Assembly: GCA_022565015.1 (NCBI GenBank)
Contig: JADFKI010000231.1
Location: forward strand, 1-6,013
Length of the DNA: 6,013 bases
Direction: 5' to 3'
Source of the DNA: Chloroflexota bacterium
GTDB lineage: Bacteria > Chloroflexota > Dehalococcoidia > Lucifugimonadales > JADFKI01
Position 1 is the first letter of the stretch; each line of letters starts with the position of its first letter. Position numbers and translations under genes: made by a program. Shown piece by piece: positions 1 through 5,624 of this stretch. A model generated the notes under the pieces. It searched no databases. It saw only the letters and a list, made by a program, of their open reading frames with translations, and was not told the DNA's origin.

Positions 1-1088
1 TAGAGCGTTCTGGTAAGGGACCGGAGCTCATCGTCTCCAGGGCCGACAGGCAACTGCTCAAGAGACTCTTCGAAATGGAAGTGCCCGAGATCTATAACGG
101 CGCCGTGGAGATCGAGGCCATTGCAAGAGAGCCGGGCTCTCGGAGCAAGGTTGCGGTCAGGGCGATACAGGATGGTGTAGACCCCGTAGGCTCGTGCGTG
201 GGATTACGTGGCGTTCGAATACAGAACATCGTGAACGAGCTCCAGGGCGAAAAAATTGATGTCATGGAATGGAATCGGGACCCGGCGGTGTTTATCACCA
301 ACGCGTTGAGTCCGGCGCAGGTGATGAAAGTCGACCTGGATGAGGATGGCCAGTACGCCATTGCCGTCGTGCCCGAGCGACAGCTTTCGTTAGCGATCGG
401 CAAAGAGGGCCAAAACGCCAGGCTGGCGGCTCGTCTGACCGGCTGGAAAGTAGATATTAAGAGCAACGTCGAGTACGAAGCCGAAGCGCCGGAGAGGGAA
501 GAGAGGGCCAAGATCAAGGCGGCGGCGGAAAAGGCCGCGGTCGTGGCTGAGGCTGAAGAGGTGGTGGCGGAGGCGCAGGAGGCCGTAGCAGAGGTGGCCG
601 AGTCGGAAGTGGAGACCGAGGTCGAGATCGAAGAGCCGGTTGCCGAGCCTGTTGAAGCAGAGCTTGAAGTCGTCGAGCCCGAGGTTGAGACGGTCGAGGA
701 AGTCGTGGAAGTTCCGGCCGTGGAGCTAGAGGAAGTACCGGCTCCCGAACCCGAAGTTGTCGAAGCCGTCGAGGAAGAGGTCGCCGAGGAGGAAGAGGAG
801 ATACTGGAGCCGGTCCTCGAAGTTGAGCCGGAGCCCGAGCCTGCAGTGGCGGTGGCAGAGCGATCGGCGTCTCTGCGGGAGATCTCTGAAGACGTCTGGG
901 CCGTGAGGCGGGCGCGTCGATCGACGGAGGACTCGGATGATCCCGGCCGTATAAGATTTGCTGAAGATATCGCCGGACTTCGCGGCGGCGTAACGGCCGC
1001 AAGGCGAGGCCGACGTGGTAATGGCGCCCAGCCGGCCGGCGGCGGCGCCCGCAAGCGAAAGACGAAGGGCGGCAGACGACGGCGTTAG
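1..1088 (+). CDS. nusA: Transcription termination/antitermination factor NusA, 3' part
   Basis: The reading frame is open from the window edge (first whole codon at 3) to TAG at 1086-1088, so the start, N-terminal domain and most of the S1 domain lie upstream. NusA binds RNA polymerase and nascent RNA and controls pausing, termination and antitermination. The visible part opens with the typical linker LLKRLFEMEVPEIYNG (57-104). KH1 follows, with DPVGSCVGLRG and its GLRG loop at 201-212, then KH2 with AIGKEGQNARLAAR and its GKEG loop at 399-410. These are clear NusA signatures. After KH2 the protein does not continue into the helical acidic repeats of E. coli NusA. It has instead a low-complexity Glu/Val/Ala/Pro segment (about 480-850), a short less biased stretch (about 855-985, including GRIRFAEDIAGLRGG), and an Arg/Lys/Gly tail ending KGGRRRR. 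The stop codon abuts the rnpM start. Identity is certain; the tail's role is unknown. Confidence 0.97.
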   Translation, partial: ERSGKGPELIVSRADRQLLKRLFEMEVPEIYNGAVEIEAIAREPGSRSKVAVRAIQDGVDPVGSCVGLRGVRIQNIVNELQGEKIDVMEWNRDPAVFITNALSPAQVMKVDLDEDGQYAIAVVPERQLSLAIGKEGQNARLAARLTGWKVDIKSNVEYEAEAPEREERAKIKAAAEKAAVVAEAEEVVAEAQEAVAEVAESEVETEVEIEEPVAEPVEAELEVVEPEVETVEEVVEVPAVELEEVPAPEPEVVEAVEEEVAEEEEEILEPVLEVEPEPEPAVAVAERSASLREISEDVWAVRRARRSTEDSDDPGRIRFAEDIAGLRGGVTAARRGRRGNGAQPAGGGARKRKTKGGRRRR

Positions 1089-1373
1089 GTGATTGCTTTG
1101 CCCGCGAGGCGTTCCTTCCCTATTCGCACCTGCGTAGTATGCGGGAAGAAGAGCGAAAAGAGAGGCCTGGTTAGAATCGTGGCCTCTGCCGAAGGACGGG
1201 TGGAGCTGGACCCTTACGGGAAAATGAACGGGCGAGGTGCGTACATCTGCGGTGAAGGTTGCCCGGAGAACAAGAAGCTTCAAAGGGGTAGATTGGAGCA
1301 CGCACTCAGAGTTACGCTCGCCGACCCGGATTGGGATAAGATAGTATCCCAACTCAGCGCGGACGACGAATAG
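1089..1373 (+). CDS. rnpM: RNase P modulator RnpM (YlxR family)
   Basis: This encodes a 94-residue protein of the YlxR family, named RnpM in Bacillus subtilis, where it binds RNase P RNA and modulates RNase P activity. It shows the family pattern RTCVVCGKK near the N-terminus, LVRIV, LDPYGKMNGRGAYIC in the middle and a C-terminal helical region. Cys15, Cys18, Cys54 and Cys58 (CVVC and CGEGC) could form a metal site; that is inference. The GTG start immediately follows the nusA stop with no spacer and no clear Shine-Dalgarno, which suggests translational coupling to nusA. A later TTG at 1098 is an alternative start that would lose only three residues. ylxQ, a frequent neighbour in Firmicutes, is absent. 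Family assignment is strong; the RNase P role is carried over from the family. Confidence 0.93.
   Translation: MIALPARRSFPIRTCVVCGKKSEKRGLVRIVASAEGRVELDPYGKMNGRGAYICGEGCPENKKLQRGRLEHALRVTLADPDWDKIVSQLSADDE
1331..1352 (+). other. Perfect 8-bp hairpin at the 3' end of rnpM
   Basis: TTGGGATA (1331-1338) and TATCCCAA (1345-1352) are exact reverse complements separated by the six-base loop AGATAG. The hairpin lies inside the last codons of rnpM, 53 nt before the infB start. No U-run follows, so it is not an intrinsic terminator. It could be an RNA processing or stabilising structure between the nusA-rnpM and infB parts of the transcript, or chance within codons. Confidence 0.35.
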
Positions 1374-1397
1374 TTTAGTCGGGCAAACAGACAGACC

Positions 1398-1402
1398 GGA
1401 GG
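1398..1402 (+). promoter_or_regulatory. Ribosome binding site of infB (GGAGG)
   Basis: GGAGG lies only 3 nt before the ATG at 1406, closer than the usual 5-9 nt. The match is good and no better in-frame start is nearby, so it supports the chosen start. The tight spacing may lower initiation efficiency. Confidence 0.6.
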
Positions 1403-1405
1403 CAT

Positions 1406-3232
1406 ATGGTTAGCAGGAGCGGTGAGACTCAGCCACAGGACGTAGAAGACGACGAATTCGTAGACGAAGAAGACGAAGACTTTGAAGAAGAGGTGGAGCC
1501 CCTTGAGGTCCCGGCTGCGGTAACCGTCTACGATCTTTCGGAGTTGATGCATACCACACCCATCGAGCTCATAAAAGAGCTGATGCGCAGTGGCTATATG
1601 TTTTCAATCAACGAAGTCATCGAACACGACATCGTGTCTAAAATCGCCCCGGCTTTTGGATATGAGGTCCTCGCGCTTGAGCCCGAAGCGGCTCCAGGGT
1701 CGATCGTCCTCTCGACAGAGGATGAAGACCAGAGCCAGCTGGTAACTCGCCCTCCGGTGGTGACGATACTTGGCCATGTGGACCACGGCAAGACCACCTT
1801 GCTGGACACCATAAGAAAGACCAATGTAGTCGCCGGCGAGGCAGGCGGCATAACTCAGCACATCGGCGCATATCAGGTGGACCACGATGGTAATTCCATC
1901 ACGTTCCTCGACACGCCCGGTCATGAGGCGTTCACAGCCATGAGGGCCAGGGGCGCCCAGTTGACCGACGTAGCAATTCTGGTTGTTGCGGCTGACGACG
2001 GAATAATGCCTCAGACGATCGAGGCCATCGATCACGTCAAGGCCGCGGGCGTTCCCATAGTTGTAGCAATCAACAAGATAGATCGGCCTGACGCCGACCC
2101 CGAAAGGGTGAAGCGCCAGCTGGCGGAACAGGACCTCCTGATCGAGGAATGGGGCGGCGATGTCATTGCGGTGCCCGTATCCGCCCTAACCGGCGAGGGT
2201 ACCGACGAGCTTCTGGAAAACCTGGTCGTCGTATCCGAGGTCGGAGACCTCAAGGCGAATCCGAATAGGCCCGCGAAAGGCGTTGTGGTGGAGGCGAGAC
2301 GTGACAAGAGCCGGGGCACCATCGCGACTGTTCTCGTACAGACCGGTACGTTGAGGGTCGGCGACAACTTCGTTGTCGGCGAGCTGCGTGGCCGCGTGCG
2401 GGCGATGTTTAACGATAAGGGAACGTCGATCAAGGAGGCCGGACCGTCAACGCCCGCAGAGGTGTTGGGCCTGAGCGGACTGCCCGACGCCGGCCATATA
2501 TTGGACGTGGTGCCAGATGAGAAGACCGCCCGGCGGATAGTGGAGGAGCGGGCGCGGAAAAACCAGATGGCGAAGGCCGCCGGACCAACGATGGAAGATG
2601 TCCATACCCGCCTCGCGACCGGAGAGGTCAAGGCCCTCAACCTCATCGTGAAGACGGACGTTCAAGGAAGCGTCGAAGCGGTGAAGAGCACGCTGCTCAA
2701 TTTGAACACGGCCGAATACAGGGTCAACCTCATACATGCCGCAAGCGGTACGATTACGGAAAGCGATGTCCTGCTGGCCGTCGCGTCGCAGGCGATAATC
2801 GTGGGCTTCAACAGCCGACCGGAGCCGGGCGCGAAGAGGCTGTCGGGCGTAGAGGGCGTGGAGATACGCTTCTACGATGTCATCTACAACCTGGTGGAGG
2901 ATATCGAGGACGCGCTACGGGGGCTTCTCGAACCCGTCTATAGAGACGTTGTCGAAGGCCAGGCGACGGTACGTGCCGTGTTCAGCGTCGGTAGGCGGAC
3001 AAAGGTCGCGGGGATCTACGTAAACGACGGGCATATCGTTCGAGACTCGATAATCCATGTTCTGCGAGGCGGTAAGAAACTGCACTCAGGTGCGATTTCC
3101 AGCCTGAAACACTTCAAGGACGACGTCAGAGAAGTAGCTACCGGTCTAGAGGGCGGCCTAGTCCTCGAGGGGTTCGCGGATTTTGAAGAGGGCGATATCA
3201 TCGAAGCCCACAGGTCGGAGCGCGTCAGGTAG
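1406..3232 (+). CDS. infB: Translation initiation factor IF-2
   Basis: This encodes a 608-residue GTPase that brings fMet-tRNA to the 30S subunit and promotes 70S assembly. Residues 8-33 are extremely acidic. They are followed by an IF2_N domain (about 39-90, VTVYDLSELMHTTPIELIKELM). The G domain is complete: G1 GHVDHGKT 123-130, switch I GGITQHIG 147-154, G3 DTPGHEAF 169-176 with the catalytic-type His, G4 NKID 223-226 and G5 SALTGEG 259-265. Domain II begins near residue 291 (KGVVVEARRDKSRG), domain III near 395, and the fMet-tRNA-binding C2 domain covers about 505-600. The N-terminal extension is short beside enterobacterial or actinobacterial IF-2. In C2 the usual ECG motif reads EGG (582-584) and the basic patch reads KHFK (568-571), an unusual variant of K/R-R-Y/F-K. 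It sits 32 nt after rnpM and is probably co-transcribed with it. Confidence 0.98.
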   Translation: MVSRSGETQPQDVEDDEFVDEEDEDFEEEVEPLEVPAAVTVYDLSELMHTTPIELIKELMRSGYMFSINEVIEHDIVSKIAPAFGYEVLALEPEAAPGSIVLSTEDEDQSQLVTRPPVVTILGHVDHGKTTLLDTIRKTNVVAGEAGGITQHIGAYQVDHDGNSITFLDTPGHEAFTAMRARGAQLTDVAILVVAADDGIMPQTIEAIDHVKAAGVPIVVAINKIDRPDADPERVKRQLAEQDLLIEEWGGDVIAVPVSALTGEGTDELLENLVVVSEVGDLKANPNRPAKGVVVEARRDKSRGTIATVLVQTGTLRVGDNFVVGELRGRVRAMFNDKGTSIKEAGPSTPAEVLGLSGLPDAGHILDVVPDEKTARRIVEERARKNQMAKAAGPTMEDVHTRLATGEVKALNLIVKTDVQGSVEAVKSTLLNLNTAEYRVNLIHAASGTITESDVLLAVASQAIIVGFNSRPEPGAKRLSGVEGVEIRFYDVIYNLVEDIEDALRGLLEPVYRDVVEGQATVRAVFSVGRRTKVAGIYVNDGHIVRDSIIHVLRGGKKLHSGAISSLKHFKDDVREVATGLEGGLVLEGFADFEEGDIIEAHRSERVR

Positions 3233-3325
3233 CTTTCCTTGTCCCCGTACCTGGATTCACCTATTACTGATGGAACCCCATGGCTTAACTCCACAGTGGC
3301 CCGCCAACGAGCCTAGCTGCGTGCG

Positions 3326-3340
3326 AAAATCGTTGATTTT
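3326..3340 (+). other. Short AT-rich hairpin in the infB-rbfA gap
   Basis: AAAATC (3326-3331) and GATTTT (3335-3340) are perfect reverse complements around the loop GTT, ending 15 nt before the rbfA start. The 123-nt gap between infB and rbfA is the widest in this operon, and this is the only structure seen in it. The stem is weak and lacks the G/C pairs of a terminator. It might affect access to the rbfA start, or be chance. Confidence 0.2.
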
Positions 3341-3355
3341 GGATAGTAACGGCGT

Positions 3356-3727
3356 ATGACTGCCAGAAGAATGGACCGCGTGAACGCCCTGCTCCGTGAA
3401 CGAATCGGGGAGGTCCTGGTGACCGAGCTCAGCGACCCCCGGCTGGCGTCCGTTATCAGCGTGATCCGCGTCGTGACCTCCTCCGACCTCAGAAACGCCA
3501 AGGTCTACGTAAGCGTGCTGGGAGACGACGGGCAGAAGCAGAAGTCCCTGGAGGCGCTCACATCTGCCTCAGGGTTTATCAACAGGTCCGTCAAGAAGGG
3601 CGTTGACCTCAAGTACATGCCGTTTCTCGTATTCGAGCTCGACAATTCCATCGAAAAGGGTGCGAGAACACTCGGGCTAATAGACGAAGCCATGGCAAGT
3701 GAAAGCTCGGACAGAGCCACACCCTAG
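3356..3727 (+). CDS. rbfA: 30S ribosome-binding factor RbfA
   Basis: This encodes a 123-residue single-domain KH-like protein that binds the immature 30S subunit and helps 16S rRNA 5'-end maturation and cold adaptation. The family pattern is complete: RMDRVNALLRERIGEVL (5-21), SDPRL (26-30), the strand AKVYVSVLG (48-56), and an interrupted KH helix with the AxG motif ASG at 71-73. The C-terminal signature LVFELDNSIEKGARTLGLIDE (91-111) follows. The start at 3356 is the first possible one, because an in-frame TAA lies at 3347. Met6 at 3371 is an alternative. The ribosome binding site is poor: only a weak GGA at 3341-3343. It follows infB by 123 nt and precedes truB by 19 nt, the usual order for this cluster. 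Function is by family and is very secure. Confidence 0.96.
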   Translation: MTARRMDRVNALLRERIGEVLVTELSDPRLASVISVIRVVTSSDLRNAKVYVSVLGDDGQKQKSLEALTSASGFINRSVKKGVDLKYMPFLVFELDNSIEKGARTLGLIDEAMASESSDRATP

Positions 3728-3734
3728 CCTTATC

Positions 3735-3739
3735 AGAGG
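3735..3739 (+). promoter_or_regulatory. Ribosome binding site of truB (AGAGG), decides the start
   Basis: AGAGG is 7 nt before the ATG at 3747. It favours that start over the in-frame GTG at 3699, which lies inside rbfA and would add 16 residues upstream of the first conserved TruB motif. Confidence 0.75.
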
Positions 3740-3746
3740 CTTGCGC

Positions 3747-4667
3747 ATGCACGGAATCCTCAACATAGACAAGCCCTATGGCATCACTTCCATGGAAGTC
3801 GTGCGGCGAGTAAAGCGGGCCAGCGGCCAGAAGCGGGTCGGCCATGCGGGCACCCTCGACCCCATCGCCACGGGGGTAATCCCCGTCTGCATTGGGCAGG
3901 CGACCCGGGTGACGCAGTATCTTAACGACGGGCGCAAAGAGTACGAGGCCCAGATAGAGCTGGGCGTCACGACCGACACATACGACGCCATGGGAGAAGT
4001 CCTGGCGCGGTGCGACCCCGGCGATCTCTCGGAAAGCGACATCCTGACGGAACTGAAGTCGTTTGAAGGAAGCATCGAGCAGGTGCCGCCCATGTACAGC
4101 GCGCTGAAAAGGGACGGCAAGCGTCTATACGAGCTCGCCCGCGCCGGAATCGAAGTCGAGCGCGAGCCCAGGCAGGTCCAGGTATACGGCATCACCCTGC
4201 TCGAGCTACAGGGGCATGTGGCGAGGGTGCTCGTATCCTGCGGCAAGGGCTTCTACATGAGGTCCCTGGCCTTCGACCTCGGTCAGGCGTTGGGATGCGG
4301 AGGGCATCTCAAGAGCCTCATCCGCACGAAGAGCGGTCCCTTCAAGGTCGAGGATGCGATTTCTCTGGAGGAGGCCGAAGACGCTCTCGAGAATTCGGAC
4401 TGGCAGGGCATCCTGAATCCGCCCGACGTCGTCCTGAGTTCCATGCGGGCTACGATTGTCGGAAGCAAGATCGAGGACATGGTGCGAAATGGCCGGGCAC
4501 TGCCCCAGGGCCTGCGAATACCCAACGGCCGCGCAAATGAGAAGTGCCGCGCGTACAGCGTCGACGGACGCTTCATCGCAATCCTGACGTTCGACGCGAC
4601 GCTGGCGAGCTGGCGCCCGGAAAAGGTGTTTTCCAGCTCGGCTAAAGAGGCGGCTCCCGTAGCGTGA
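3747..4667 (+). CDS. truB: tRNA pseudouridine(55) synthase TruB
   Basis: This encodes a 306-residue enzyme that isomerises U55 in the T-loop of tRNAs to pseudouridine and also acts as a tRNA folding chaperone. The protein opens with GILNIDKPYGITS (3-15). Motif II GHAGTLDP (32-39) carries the catalytic Asp38. KEYEA (64-68) supplies the conserved Tyr66, PPMYSALK is at 114-121, and CGKGFYMRSLAFDLG (165-179) carries the conserved Arg172. GHLKSLIRTKSGPF (186-199) follows. The C-terminal 75 residues, including RNGRALPQGLRI, form a PUA-like extension. All expected active-site residues are present, so it should be functional. The 3747 start is chosen for its Shine-Dalgarno and because the conserved N-terminus begins at residue 3. 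It is the last core gene; AT-richer sequence begins directly after its stop. No convincing terminator follows. Confidence 0.97.
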   Translation: MHGILNIDKPYGITSMEVVRRVKRASGQKRVGHAGTLDPIATGVIPVCIGQATRVTQYLNDGRKEYEAQIELGVTTDTYDAMGEVLARCDPGDLSESDILTELKSFEGSIEQVPPMYSALKRDGKRLYELARAGIEVEREPRQVQVYGITLLELQGHVARVLVSCGKGFYMRSLAFDLGQALGCGGHLKSLIRTKSGPFKVEDAISLEEAEDALENSDWQGILNPPDVVLSSMRATIVGSKIEDMVRNGRALPQGLRIPNGRANEKCRAYSVDGRFIAILTFDATLASWRPEKVFSSSAKEAAPVA

Positions 4668-4740
4668 TTGGGTCCTAGTTTGAATATGCGTCCACTCTAT
4701 CAGTGAGTTGGTATAAGGCTGTGTTCTAGATTAGTAAACG

Positions 4741-4796
4741 GGAAGTTCATGAAATCTTCACGTGGAACTCACTAGAACTGAGTATAATGAACTTTC
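4741..4796. repeat. Cluster of inverted and direct GAACT repeats upstream of hicBA
   Basis: AAGTTCAT (4743-4750) and ATGAACTT (4787-4794) are perfect reverse complements, extendable to 10 pairs (4741-4796) with one G-T. Between them, ACTCA (4767-4771) pairs with TGAGT (4779-4783) around a 7-base loop. GAACT occurs three times in direct orientation (4765, 4775, 4789), the first two exactly 10 bp apart, and once inverted as AGTTC at 4744. TTCATGAA (4746-4753) and CACGTG (4759-4764) are palindromes. The arrangement looks like protein-binding sites in a promoter region. A hicBA or other regulator as the ligand is inference. Confidence 0.45.
4783..4788 (+). promoter_or_regulatory. Possible upstream -10 box (TATAAT)
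   Basis: A perfect TATAAT lies 85 nt before the hicB start. No good -35 is found 16-18 nt upstream; the nearest resemblance, TTCACG at 4757, is 20 nt away. If used, it would need an activator or would be weak. It overlaps the right arm of the GAACT repeat cluster, so binding there could control it. Confidence 0.3.
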
Positions 4797-4801
4797 GTAC
4801 A

Positions 4802-4818
4802 CCGTATTGACAATACGG
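4802..4818. promoter_or_regulatory. Perfect 17-bp palindrome over the hicBA -35 box, candidate operator
   Basis: CCGTATTG and CAATACGG are exact reverse complements around a single central A, giving an 8+1+8 palindrome. Its centre contains TTGACA (4807-4812), a consensus -35 hexamer. A dimeric repressor bound here would block sigma-factor contact. HicAB systems are known to autoregulate through palindromes near their promoter, so the HicB or HicA-HicB complex is the natural candidate. The visible antitoxin lacks an obvious helix-turn-helix, so the identity of the binder is inference. In RNA from an upstream start it could also fold as a short hairpin. Confidence 0.6.
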
Positions 4819-4836
4819 AAAGCCCCGTGATACAAG
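4807..4836 (+). promoter_or_regulatory. Probable sigma70-type promoter of hicBA
   Basis: The -35 box TTGACA (4807-4812) is a full consensus match. After an 18-nt spacer the -10 box TACAAG (4831-4836) matches 4 of 6 positions and is preceded by TGA, an extended -10 motif (TGn). Transcription would start near 4843, about 30 nt before hicB. The -35 lies within the 17-bp palindrome. Confidence 0.55.
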
Positions 4837-4861
4837 CGGTGGCATTGGTTTCCATGCTTAG

Positions 4862-4867
4862 AGAGGG
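4862..4867 (+). promoter_or_regulatory. Ribosome binding site of hicB (AGAGGG)
   Basis: AGAGGG is separated from the ATG at 4874 by 6 nt, an ideal distance. It fixes this start over Met6 at 4889. Confidence 0.7.
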
Positions 4868-4873
4868 CTGGCA

Positions 4874-5212
4874 ATGGCGACGGATAACATGACAGAAGAA
4901 CAGTGGAAGGGCGTCGTCACACTTACTGGAGTCGCCGAAAAGGAAGGTGACCAGTATGTGTCTTATTGTCAGGAGCTGGGGACATCTAGCTGCGGAGATA
5001 CCGCAGAGGAGGCTCTTGAGAATCTGGGCGATGCCATTGAGGTTCATATCAATGCTTTAGTAGAGACAGGCGAGTTTCTGCGCGTCTTTCGTGAGCGAAA
5101 TATACGTATTGACATCCCTTCCTCTTTCAACGAAGACGTGGAAGTATCAATCAGGGTACAACCCGAAAAAATATTCACTGCGTATCAACATTTAGTACCC
5201 GTCCCAGGGTAA
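4874..5212 (+). CDS. hicB: HicB-family antitoxin
   Basis: This encodes a 112-residue protein with the HicB partial RNase H-like fold: a first strand WKGVVTLTGVAEKEG (11-25), the strand YVSYCQELGTSS (28-39), then GDTAEEALENLGDAIEVHINAL (41-62), the typical antitoxin helix. Residues 63-112 (FLRVFRERNI, then VSIRVQPEKIFTAYQHLVPV) are strand-rich and contain no visible helix-turn-helix or ribbon-helix-helix, so direct DNA binding is not evident. HicB antitoxins bind HicA and block its RNA-binding surface, and many also repress their own promoter. It precedes hicA by 8 nt, the reverse of the hicA-hicB order of E. coli. A palindrome over its -35 box suggests autoregulation. Family assignment rests on this pattern and on the adjacent clear HicA. 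Its low GC contrasts with truB. Confidence 0.85.
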   Translation: MATDNMTEEQWKGVVTLTGVAEKEGDQYVSYCQELGTSSCGDTAEEALENLGDAIEVHINALVETGEFLRVFRERNIRIDIPSSFNEDVEVSIRVQPEKIFTAYQHLVPVPG

Positions 5213-5220
5213 AACCGTCG

Positions 5221-5460
5221 ATGGCAAAATATCCTTTATGTTCCAGTGATCAGATATGCAGGGCGCTGGAACGATTTGGCTGTCAGCCTGGTAAAGCCAG
5301 GAGTGGCAGCCATCTTTCTTATCACAGAAATCATCCAAGTGGTCGCACGTTCTCTGCACCAGTGGTCTTAGGTAAAAAAGAAATCCCGCGGGGAACTTTA
5401 AGAAACATTCTTCGATTGCTGGACATTTCTCTCGACGATTTCCTGAAGCATCTACGTTGA
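5221..5460 (+). CDS. hicA: HicA-family mRNA interferase toxin
   Basis: This encodes a 79-residue protein with the HicA double-stranded-RNA-binding-like fold. It has an N-terminal helix SSDQICRALERFG (8-20), then SGSHLSYHR with the GSH motif at 29-31, whose His31 is the family's catalytic residue. The C-terminal signature KEIPRGTLRNILRLLDISLDDFL (53-75) follows. HicA toxins cleave mRNA and tmRNA without needing the ribosome and arrest growth when the antitoxin is lost. All key features are present and the length is normal, so it appears intact. It lies 8 nt after hicB. The only ribosome binding candidate, AGGG at 5206-5209, is 11 nt from the ATG, rather far, so coupling to hicB translation is likely and would keep toxin below antitoxin. 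No terminator is evident after its stop. Confidence 0.92.
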   Translation: MAKYPLCSSDQICRALERFGCQPGKARSGSHLSYHRNHPSGRTFSAPVVLGKKEIPRGTLRNILRLLDISLDDFLKHLR

Positions 5461-5624
5461 AATACGAATAGCCACGGCCGCTCTTTGACTACGTCTTAAC
5501 ACTCCATTTTCAACTGTCACTGAAAAATAGCAGACCTCGCAGCGGCTTCTGGCGAAATTACAGCCCTATATGGTCTTGGCGTACATGTAGGCAATTCGAT
5601 AACAAAGGGAGAAACCGAGAAGCC

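Larger units (their letters stand above)
4668..5620. other. AT-rich accessory island carrying hicBA
   Basis: Hand counts of 60-base lines give about 40% GC at 4681-4740, 38% at 4741-4800, 47% at 5041-5100, 42% at 5101-5160 and 50% at 5341-5400. Flanking lines give about 65% at 4261-4320, 67% at 5641-5700 and 63% at 5881-5940. The shift begins at the truB stop and ends near the minus-strand remnant. It suggests that the toxin-antitoxin pair with its leader arrived by horizontal transfer. No integrase, transposase, terminal inverted repeat or target duplication was seen, so the mechanism is unknown. Confidence 0.6.

Noticed and set aside
92..1054. A 320-codon minus-strand open frame opposite nusA, plus other antisense frames at 514-1002 and 726-1352
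   Set aside because: They are Ser/Thr- or Pro/Arg-rich mirror images of the Glu/Val-rich NusA codons, with no recognisable domain, and they lie over a certain gene.
3699..3746. In-frame GTG start giving a 322-residue TruB that overlaps rbfA
   Set aside because: Family similarity begins at the Met at 3747, which has AGAGG 7 nt upstream; the 16 extra residues match nothing expected.
4295..4540. Plus-strand 81-codon frame inside truB
   Set aside because: It is an alternative frame of an intact, well-conserved gene and its Arg/Gly-rich product has no domain signature.
4692..4711. Possible terminator hairpin after truB (CCACTC with GAGTTGG)
   Set aside because: The stem is short, needs a bulge and is not followed by a T-run.
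4772..5047. Minus-strand 91-codon frame across the hicB leader and 5' end
   Set aside because: No domain pattern or ribosome binding site was seen, and it overlaps hicB and its promoter.
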